Source: Planctomycetota bacterium
GTDB taxonomy: Bacteria > Planctomycetota > GCA-002687715
DNA: 35,740 nt
Assembly (NCBI GenBank): GCA_002687715.1
Contig: NZBC01000070.1
Coordinates: forward strand, 1 to 35,740
Reading direction: 5' to 3'
The position numbers and the translations under genes were made by a program. Positions 24,325 through 30,516 of the stretch are shown piece by piece. Under the pieces are notes generated by a model that had not been told where the DNA came from, did no database searches, and worked only from the letters and a program-made list of their open reading frames with translations. The stretch's first letter is position 1. Every line of letters begins with the position of its first letter.

Positions 24325-25323
24325 ATGTTCCGCGACGAGGCGAAGGTCTTTGTGAAAGCCGGGGACGGCGGCTCCGGCTGCATGTCCTTCCGCCACGAGA
24401 AGTACCTCCCCAAGGGCGGCCCCGACGGCGGTGACGGCGGCCGGGGCGGGCACGTCATCTTCGTTGCCGACGAGTCCGAGAACACGCTCCTCACGCTCGT
24501 TCGCAATCCCCACATCCGCGCCAAGAAGGGCGGCTACGGGATGGGCAACAACCGGACCGGCAAGAACGGCGAGGACCACCTCGTGAAGGTCCCGGTCGGC
24601 ACCATCATCAAGGACTTCGAGACGGGCGTAGCGTTGAAGGACCTTGCCGATCCGGAGCAGGAGGTCATCGTCGTCAAGGGGGGGCGGGGCGGCTACGGCA
24701 ACGCACGCTTCAAGTCTTCGACCAACCAGACTCCCCGACGCGTCGACATGGGGAGTGCGGGGGAGGAGCGAACGCTCAAGCTCGAGCTGAAGCTCATCGC
24801 CGACGTCGGCCTGCTCGGGTTGCCCAACGCGGGCAAGTCCACGCTCGTATCCCGGGTCTCCGCCGCGACTCCGAAGATCGCCGACTACCCCTTCACGACC
24901 CTCGATCCCCACCCGGGCATCGTCGAGCTCTCCGGCTGGCGCCGCTTCGTGATGATGGACATCCCGGGCCTCATCGAAGGCGCCCATCTCGGTCAGGGTC
25001 TCGGCGACAAGTTCCTCCGCCACGTCGAACGGACCCGGGTTCTCGTGCATCTCATCGACCTTGCTCCGGACGGACCAACCACCACCGAGGAGCAGTACGA
25101 GGTCATCCTCGGCGAGATCCGTTCCTTCGGTGGCGGCCTCGCCGACAAGCCCCGCATCGTCGTCTACTCCAAGGCCGACCTCATCCAGGACCCCGAAGAG
25201 CGTGCGGAGGAGCTCAACGCCGCTCTTGGCGTCACCGGCTACCCCATCTCCGCGATCACGGGCCTCAACCTCGACCGCCTCCTCGAAGACTGCTGGCGCT
25301 GTCTCAAGCCTGAAGGAGACTGA
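24325..25323 (+). CDS. obgE: Obg family GTPase
   Basis: The 332-residue product is a ribosome-associated GTPase acting in 50S assembly and stress response. The glycine-rich Obg fold occupies residues 1-155 ([31 protein letters not shown]). The G domain follows with G1 GLPNAGKS (165-172), switch [14 protein letters not shown] and G3 DIPGLIEGA. Its G4 reads YSKAD (281-285) where NKxD is canonical. G5 is SAITG near 306. There is no C-terminal OCT domain, as in many Obg proteins. The Asn-to-Ser change at G4 may relax guanine specificity, but S/TKxD occurs in some other GTPases. It follows rplU and rpmA in the usual order. Confidence 0.96.
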   Translation: MFRDEAKVFVKAGDGGSGCMSFRHEKYLPKGGPDGGDGGRGGHVIFVADESENTLLTLVRNPHIRAKKGGYGMGNNRTGKNGEDHLVKVPVGTIIKDFETGVALKDLADPEQEVIVVKGGRGGYGNARFKSSTNQTPRRVDMGSAGEERTLKLELKLIADVGLLGLPNAGKSTLVSRVSAATPKIADYPFTTLDPHPGIVELSGWRRFVMMDIPGLIEGAHLGQGLGDKFLRHVERTRVLVHLIDLAPDGPTTTEEQYEVILGEIRSFGGGLADKPRIVVYSKADLIQDPEERAEELNAALGVTGYPISAITGLNLDRLLEDCWRCLKPEGD

Positions 25324-25327
25324 CGCG

Positions 25328-25410
25328 TCCGCCGGGGGCGCGGAGTTCCGGAGCGTGTGAAGCAACCTGCTCTGTCGGGAGGGCGGACCTGGAGGTTCGC
25401 GCTCGCGAAG
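25328..25410. repeat. dispersed intergenic repeat, copy B (83 bp)
   Basis: This is colinear with copy A at 12448-12530 over the full 83 bases, with 13 differences counted by eye. Its palindrome has one mismatch (GGCGGACCT against AGGTTCGC). It lies in the 160-base gap between obgE and the PilT-type gene. Confidence 0.75.
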
Positions 25411-25483
25411 AAACCGACCCGCCGCGGCGGGATTTGGCCCACGCCCATTTGCAGCCGATACATCCAGCAGGGAGACCGTCTAC

Positions 25484-26584
25484 ATGCTGGATATGGATCG
25501 TGTGCTGGCGACCGTGGTCGAGGCGGATGCCTCCGATCTCATCTTGAAGACCGGTTCACAGCCGGCGATGAAGCAGGCCGGCCGGGTGCTGTTTCTGGCC
25601 GAGGAGCCCGTTCTGCGAGACGATGTGCGGGCGGTCCTCGAACAGATCGCCTATGCGGAGGCGCTCGCGCGTTTCGACGCGGAAGGCGAGTCGGACTTCG
25701 CCTTCGAGCATCCGAATCGGGGGCGGTTCCGCGTCAACGCGTTCCGGCAGTCGGGCGAGATCTCGATCGTGATGCGTCAGGTGAAGAGCGTGGTGCCGAG
25801 CTTCCGAGAGCTCTGCCTGCCGGAGCGCCAATTCAGCCACTTCGCCGAGCTTTCCCGCGGGATCGTGTTCGTGACCGGGATCACGGGGTCGGGCAAGTCG
25901 ACCTCGCTCGCCGCGACCGTGGACTCGATCAACAACACGCGCAACGAGCACATCCTCACGCTCGAGGACCCGATCGAGTATCGGTTTGTCGACAACCTGT
26001 CGCTCATCAACCAACGAGAGGTCGGTGTCGACACGAGGAACTGGATCACCGGGCTTCGGAACGCGATGCGCGAGGCGCCCGACGTGATCATGCTCGGCGA
26101 GATCCGGGACACGGACACCATGGAGGCCGCGATCGCGGCCGCCGAGACGGGGCACCTCGTCCTCACGACCCTGCACACCGTCAACGCGATTCAGACCGTC
26201 GAGCGGATCATGACCTTCTTTCCGCCGCACCAGCACGAGCTGGTCCGGTTGCAGCTCTCGATGACCCTGGAGGGGGTCGCCAGTCAACGGTTGATCCCGT
26301 GCGTCCAGACCGGACGGATGGTGCCCGCGGTCGAGCTCCTGATCGCGACGCCGCGTATCCGGGAGATCCTCCGCGCCGGCCAGACCCACGACCTGTCGGC
26401 GGCGCTCCAGGACGGCGCCGAGTACTACGGCACCCAGACCTTCAACATGTCCCTGAAGAAGCTCTACGAGGATGGGATGGTGACCCTGGAAGACGCGTGT
26501 GCTGCGTCCGACAACGCCGACGATCTCAAGCTGGCCATCCGCGGGGTGGTCCGGGGGACGGACCACAAGGTCCTCTCGATGTGA
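25484..26584 (+). CDS. pilT: type IV pilus retraction ATPase, PilT/PilU family
   Basis: The 366-residue product is a secretion-type hexameric ATPase that depolymerises pili. Motifs in order are an N-terminal PAS-like domain with SDLILKTGSQPAMK, Walker A GITGSGKST (132-140), and the Asp box EHILTLEDPIEY. Walker B VIMLGEIRD and the His box TGHLVLTTLHT follow. The C-terminal TFNMSLKKLYEDGMVTLEDA segment with DNADDLKLAIRG is like PilU and PilT2. The strict AIRAGE box of PilT reads LRAGQTHDL here, closer to PilU. ATG 25484 has AGGGAG about 8 bases upstream. It is separate from the pilM operon but probably works with the same machine. Start and length are normal. Confidence 0.93.
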   Translation: MLDMDRVLATVVEADASDLILKTGSQPAMKQAGRVLFLAEEPVLRDDVRAVLEQIAYAEALARFDAEGESDFAFEHPNRGRFRVNAFRQSGEISIVMRQVKSVVPSFRELCLPERQFSHFAELSRGIVFVTGITGSGKSTSLAATVDSINNTRNEHILTLEDPIEYRFVDNLSLINQREVGVDTRNWITGLRNAMREAPDVIMLGEIRDTDTMEAAIAAAETGHLVLTTLHTVNAIQTVERIMTFFPPHQHELVRLQLSMTLEGVASQRLIPCVQTGRMVPAVELLIATPRIREILRAGQTHDLSAALQDGAEYYGTQTFNMSLKKLYEDGMVTLEDACAASDNADDLKLAIRGVVRGTDHKVLSM

Positions 26585-26659
26585 GGTCGCGGGTCCTCGA
26601 GGGAATTTCCTGGCCCCCGGACCGTCCAAGGGACGGGTGACCACCGCTCGCCGGTTCGG

Positions 26660-26688
26660 TTGATGGTCCCCAGCGCAACTCATAAGAT
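26660..26688 (+). promoter_or_regulatory. promoter for the GspC-like gene
   Basis: TTGATG at 26660-26665 and TAAGAT at 26683-26688 are 17 bases apart, 18 bases before the ATG at 26707. This gives a leader of about 10 bases that still contains GAGGGT as ribosome binding site. Confidence 0.55.
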
Positions 26689-26706
26689 GCGTTCGCGAGG
26701 GTACCT

Positions 26707-27810
26707 ATGAAGATCTCTACCGTCCGCTCCCTGCTCATTCTGTTCGATCTCGTGCTCCTCGGCGCGATCGTCGGGGTGGTCTATCTGGGGCTGCAGGAGC
26801 GCCCGAAGCGCAAGCAGCGGCGCCAGGACTTCCAGAAGCACGTCAACCGGCGCCTGGCGGAGGTGAAGCCGGAGGCCAATGCGACCAAGGTCGATCTGAC
26901 GTACGCAGGCATCGGGAAAATGAGCATGGGGCCTCCGCCTCCGGAGGACAAGGTCCCCACGGAGGACACCAACCCGAAGCCCGTGGCCGGCAAGGCCCGA
27001 CCTCTCGCCGACCTCGTCGAACTCGTCGGGACCGAGGTCCACTCGGGCGAGGGGGCCAGCCCTTCGTTCATCCTCTACACCCTGAAAAGCGAGGGCGGCG
27101 GACGTCCCGTCCCCGCGGTGCCGGACCCGAAGGACGCGCGCAGCCGCGGCGGTCGCGGCGGTCGCGGCAATCGCAACGGCAACCGGAACCCGGCTCGGAA
27201 TGTGCGCCGGGCTCCGACGGGTCCGGTGGGTCCGACGCAGAACATCTACAAGGTGTTCGAGGGCTACGTCATCGAGTTCTCGGAGCATGAGGTCGCGACC
27301 GTGAAGGAGGTGCGCTCCACCGAGGTCATCTTCGACTACGACAAGAGGGACGTCGTGGTGAAGGTCCCGCCCAAGCGTCTCGGGACCGGGAGCAGCGGAA
27401 GCACCAGTACTGCGGAGGCGACGGGCCCCATCTCACCCGACCCCGGCACCTGGATCGCCTGGGTGCCCTCCAAGCCGCGTGAGATCAAGATCACGCCGAT
27501 GGGCATGCGGGCCTTCGGCGACAAGGGCGAGAAGGCTCTCGATGGCGTCCGCTGGGGCACCGAGCGTTACAAGGACGGCAAGGACGCCGTCCGGCTCGCC
27601 AAGATCCCGAAGAACAGCGCGCTCGCGAAGGCCGGAGCCCAGGAGGGCGACCTCCTCATCTCCATCAACGGCAAGCGGGTCTCGTCGAAGGCGGGGGCCG
27701 TTGCCTACGTGCGCGCCAACCCGGACCTCCCAGCGTACATCGTGGAGTTCCGCCGGCAGGGACGCCAATATAAGCGCACCGTGCACCCGCCGCGGGCCGG
27801 CGGACGCTGA
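26707..27810 (+). CDS. GspC-like membrane protein with PDZ domain
   Basis: The 367-residue product has one N-terminal membrane helix (about 8-28) followed by a basic coil. Its middle contains a short beta domain (NIYKVFEGYVIEFSEHEVAT, VRSTEVIFDYDKRDVVVKVP) similar to the homology region of GspC and to the end of the PilO-like protein in this window. Between about residues 140 and 168 is an Arg/Gly/Asn-rich stretch (RGGRGGRGNRNGNRNP). The C-terminal 100 residues are a PDZ domain (AKIPKNSALAKAGAQEGDLL, ISINGKRVSSKAGAVAYV). Helix, homology region and PDZ in that order is the GspC plan of type II secretion. No other gsp gene is here, so a role with the nearby PilT and secretin is only inferred. 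Confidence 0.75.
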   Translation: MKISTVRSLLILFDLVLLGAIVGVVYLGLQERPKRKQRRQDFQKHVNRRLAEVKPEANATKVDLTYAGIGKMSMGPPPPEDKVPTEDTNPKPVAGKARPLADLVELVGTEVHSGEGASPSFILYTLKSEGGGRPVPAVPDPKDARSRGGRGGRGNRNGNRNPARNVRRAPTGPVGPTQNIYKVFEGYVIEFSEHEVATVKEVRSTEVIFDYDKRDVVVKVPPKRLGTGSSGSTSTAEATGPISPDPGTWIAWVPSKPREIKITPMGMRAFGDKGEKALDGVRWGTERYKDGKDAVRLAKIPKNSALAKAGAQEGDLLISINGKRVSSKAGAVAYVRANPDLPAYIVEFRRQGRQYKRTVHPPRAGGR

Positions 27811-27826
27811 GCAATCGGGTCGCGTG

Positions 27827-28966
27827 ATGCCGCAAGGAGCCTGTCTCACCGCACCTGGTGAAGGCGGGCTCCACGTCTTTCGAGTGGTCGGCGACGGGGC
27901 AGGTGTGCTGCTCGAACGCGTGTTCCGCCCCGCCAACCGCGGGACCGGATCGCTCCGCTACGGCCACCTCGTCGATGGCGATGACGTGATCGACGAGGTG
28001 ATCGTCACCGTCGATGACGGCGGCCGCGGATTCGAGGTCTCCACGCACGGGGGCTCCGCGATGCGCGACGCGGTCCTCGGCTTGCTCGAGCGGGTTGACG
28101 TTCAGCTGGTGCCCGCGGCTGACGTCGCTGGGCCGTCCGGTCCCATTGCCCGGGAGGCCCTCGAAGGACTCGAGAGGTCCCACGGGGTTCATGCGCTGCT
28201 GTTCTTCCTCGCCGCTCTGCAGGGCGGCCTCGCTGCGGAAGCCCACGCGCTGAGCGCGGTGCTGGAAGCGTCCGACGCCGAGGCCCCGGGTACGGTGCTC
28301 CGCCGGCTGGACGTCCTGCTGGGCCGCGCTGCATTCGGCCGCGCGTTCACCCTTCCCCCGACGCTCCTCCTCGCCGGTCCACCGAACGCGGGAAAGTCGA
28401 CGCTCGCGAACCGGCTGCTCGGTCGGGATCGGTGCATCGTCACCGACGACGCAGGCACGACCCGCGATCTCGTGGGTGCGCCACTCTCGCTCGCGGGGTA
28501 CCCCTTGCAACTCCTGGACTCGGCCGGCGTACGGACGACGTCCGACCCGGTCGAGCGGCTCGGGGTTCAGCGTACGCTCGCCGCCGGGAAGGCCGCCGAC
28601 GTCGTGGTCGCCGTTGTCGACGGATCAGAGACCTGGCCTTCGGAGCCGCTCGTCGATCGGGTGCTGCGCCGGCCCGGCGTCGTCGTGTGCCTGAACAAAG
28701 CGGATCGCGGCCTCGCCGTCGATCGCCAGGGGCTCGCGCAGCGACTCGGCCGGCCCGTCGTCGTGACGTCCGCGCTGGAGGGTACGGGAATCGACACCCT
28801 GGTCGACGCCATCCTGTTTCGCACCCCCTTTCGTGGACCCGCGACCCGGGACTTCACGTGTCCCTTCACGGATCGGCAGGTAGATTGTCTGGAACGGGCT
28901 CGCGCGGCGCTCTCCCGAGATCCGGCCGCGGCGCGTCTGGCGCTGTCCGATCTTCTCTGTTTCTAG
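27827..28966 (+). CDS. divergent, shortened MnmE (TrmE)-like GTPase
   Basis: The 379-residue product (MnmE is about 450) keeps an abbreviated TrmE N-terminal domain (LERVFRPANRG, RYGHLVDGDDVIDEVIVTV, STHGG). The G domain has G1 GPPNAGKST (184-192), the GTTRD switch, DSAGVR as G3 (usually DTAGLR) and LNKAD at G4 (289-293). It lacks YTGED and PGEFTxRAF in the N-terminal domain. It also lacks the C-terminal FCIGK motif whose cysteine is essential in true MnmE. It stops at LLCF, encoded by the first unit of a 17-bp repeat. It probably does not modify tRNA itself and may be a paralogue with another role, or a decaying gene. GTG at 27824 is an alternative start. Confidence 0.78.
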   Translation: MPQGACLTAPGEGGLHVFRVVGDGAGVLLERVFRPANRGTGSLRYGHLVDGDDVIDEVIVTVDDGGRGFEVSTHGGSAMRDAVLGLLERVDVQLVPAADVAGPSGPIAREALEGLERSHGVHALLFFLAALQGGLAAEAHALSAVLEASDAEAPGTVLRRLDVLLGRAAFGRAFTLPPTLLLAGPPNAGKSTLANRLLGRDRCIVTDDAGTTRDLVGAPLSLAGYPLQLLDSAGVRTTSDPVERLGVQRTLAAGKAADVVVAVVDGSETWPSEPLVDRVLRRPGVVVCLNKADRGLAVDRQGLAQRLGRPVVVTSALEGTGIDTLVDAILFRTPFRGPATRDFTCPFTDRQVDCLERARAALSRDPAAARLALSDLLCF

Positions 28967-29002
28967 AACTTCTCTGTACCTAGATCTTCTCTGTATCTAG
29001 AT
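28952..29002. repeat. 17-bp tandem repeat, three units
   Basis: Units CTTCTCTGTTTCTAGAA, CTTCTCTGTACCTAGAT and CTTCTCTGTATCTAGAT start at 28952, 28969 and 28986 with no spacers. The block is AT-richer than its surroundings. Unit 1 contains the last four codons and the TAG of the MnmE-like gene; the block ends 23 bases before pyrB. Confidence 0.92.
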
Positions 29003-29025
29003 CTCCACCGTCTTGAGGAGCGTCC

Positions 29026-30210
29026 GTGAAACGGGACCTGGTGACCATCGAGGACCTCTCCGACGCCGCGCTCGTTGGACTCATGGACCTCGCCGACGAC
29101 CTGCAGCGCGACCTCCACGCACACGCGCGGGAACTGTCCGGCTTTCTCATGGGCAGCCTGTTCCTCGAGCCGAGCACCCGTACGCGCCTGAGCTTCGAGG
29201 CGGCGATGGCGCGACTGGGCGGACGTGTCATCACGTCGTCCGATCCGCAGACGTCGTCGGCCGTCAAGGGGGAGACGCTGGCGGACACGGTGCGCATCGT
29301 CGACTCGTACGTCGACCTCACGGTGCTGCGCCATCCGCACGCGGGGGCGGCGCGCTGGGCCGCGCGACACGCGCGAGGCCCCGTGGTCAACGCAGGAGAC
29401 GGTTCACACGAGCATCCGACGCAGACCCTGTGCGACCTCTACGCGCTGCGGCGCGAGCGTGGCCGCCTCAAGGGTCTGTTCGTCGCGCTGTACGGAGACC
29501 TTCGCTACGGCCGCACGACCCACAGCCTTGCGCGGGCGTTGGTGCGTACCGGGGCATCGTTCCTGGCGGTGGCGGAGGACGATCTCGAGCTGCCCGGTTT
29601 CGTCGTGCACGACCTCCTGCGCCACCCCGACTACGGGGTCCGCCACGTCGTCCTCGACGATCTGGAGGAGGTGTTCCATCGCAACGATGTGCGCGCGCTC
29701 CTCGTCGGTCCCACCGACCAGCTTCCGGCCGGCGGCGACGATGCGCACGCCCCGGTGTCGTTTCCCTTGCGGGGCCACACGATCGACGCGATCTACGTCA
29801 CTCGACTCCAGCAGGAGCGCGGCGCGAGCACGGCCCGTGGTCTGCCGATTCTCGACCACCGGTTCCTGCGCTCCGATCCGTTCCAGGAAACGGTGGTGTT
29901 GCATCCGCTGCCGCGGGTCACCGAGATCGCGCCCGAGGTGGATCAGGACCCCCGGGCGGCGTACTTCCGGCAGGCCGCGCTCGGAGTCCCCATCCGAATG
30001 GCGCTGTTGATGTGGGCATCGGGCCATTACGACCTCCCCCTGGACGAGCATCCTGCGGCTCCGCCGCGCCCCGTGGACGGGTTCCGGTGCGTCGCCACAC
30101 GGTGCATCGCGGGCCAGGACGGGGAGGGCGTGCCGCAGGAGATCGGGGTCCGGGAGCATGACGTCCCCCGCTGTCTGTGGTGCGAGTCGGAGGCCCGGAC
30201 GGAAACCTGA
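29026..30210 (+). CDS. pyrB: aspartate carbamoyltransferase catalytic chain fused to a PyrI-type zinc domain
   Basis: The 394-residue product catalyses carbamoyl phosphate plus aspartate to carbamoyl aspartate, the committed step of pyrimidine synthesis. Residues 1-330 are a complete PyrB: the STRTR loop (50-54), SSAVKGETLADT with K81, VLRHPHAG, EHPTQTLCDL, DLRYGRTTHSLA, YVTRLQQER and HPLPRVTEI. The 64-residue extension carries C355, C360, C383 and C386. The intervals are 5, 23 and 3, against 5, 24 and 3 for the zinc ligands of E. coli PyrI (C109, C114, C138, C141), with similar wording (FRCVATRCI, RCLWCES). The nucleotide-binding half of PyrI is absent. GAGG about 12 bases upstream is the only ribosome-binding-like site. 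No pyrC or pyrI is adjacent. Confidence 0.95.
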   Translation: MKRDLVTIEDLSDAALVGLMDLADDLQRDLHAHARELSGFLMGSLFLEPSTRTRLSFEAAMARLGGRVITSSDPQTSSAVKGETLADTVRIVDSYVDLTVLRHPHAGAARWAARHARGPVVNAGDGSHEHPTQTLCDLYALRRERGRLKGLFVALYGDLRYGRTTHSLARALVRTGASFLAVAEDDLELPGFVVHDLLRHPDYGVRHVVLDDLEEVFHRNDVRALLVGPTDQLPAGGDDAHAPVSFPLRGHTIDAIYVTRLQQERGASTARGLPILDHRFLRSDPFQETVVLHPLPRVTEIAPEVDQDPRAAYFRQAALGVPIRMALLMWASGHYDLPLDEHPAAPPRPVDGFRCVATRCIAGQDGEGVPQEIGVREHDVPRCLWCESEARTET

Positions 30211-30226
30211 TCCTCCTCGGGTTACG

Positions 30227-30244
30227 GTGCGCCATCGCACTTTT
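30227..30244 (+). terminator. intrinsic terminator after pyrB
   Basis: GTGCG and CGCAC form a 5-bp stem around CCAT, followed directly by TTTT. It lies 17 bases after the pyrB stop and is the only stem with a T-run that I found in the window. Confidence 0.5.
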
Positions 30245-30375
30245 AGCACCCCGCGCGGACTCGCACGCTGGTTCAACCCACACAATAGACGTATCTTAGG
30301 CGCGAGATCATCGCGGATCAGGACTGGGCACGCGGCTTGCGCCTAACGTCGGCTGCGTCATCTGATCCCAATCAT

Positions 30376-30405
30376 TTGACGTGCTCGGAAGACGCTTCAT
30401 AGAAT
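30376..30405 (+). promoter_or_regulatory. strong sigma-70-type promoter for the first lipoprotein gene
   Basis: TTGACG at 30376-30381 and TAGAAT at 30400-30405 are separated by 18 bases. Nine or ten of twelve bases match the consensus, unusual in such GC-rich DNA. Transcription would start near 30412. Confidence 0.7.
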
Positions 30406-30516
30406 GCGTCATCCCTCCCCGGGAGGGGCTCGTCTGCGGCCGTCTCGGGTCGCCACGTTGGAATAAGGGGCGCGATCCAACTTCGCTGCCCTCAGCAGGA
30501 AAGGAGAAGAGGCGGC

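Larger units (their letters stand above)
30211..30516. other. 306-base intergenic region before the lipoprotein genes
   Basis: It contains the pyrB terminator (30227-30244), a strong promoter (30376-30405) and about 105 bases of leader. At the predicted transcription start lies a near-perfect palindrome, CCCTCCC/GGGAGGG at 30413-30427. No open frame here looks coding. Confidence 0.55.

Noticed and set aside
25434..25462. Promoter for the PilT-type gene (TTGGCC, 17 bases, GATACA)
   Set aside because: Spacing is right but only about half of each hexamer matches; too weak to list as a feature.
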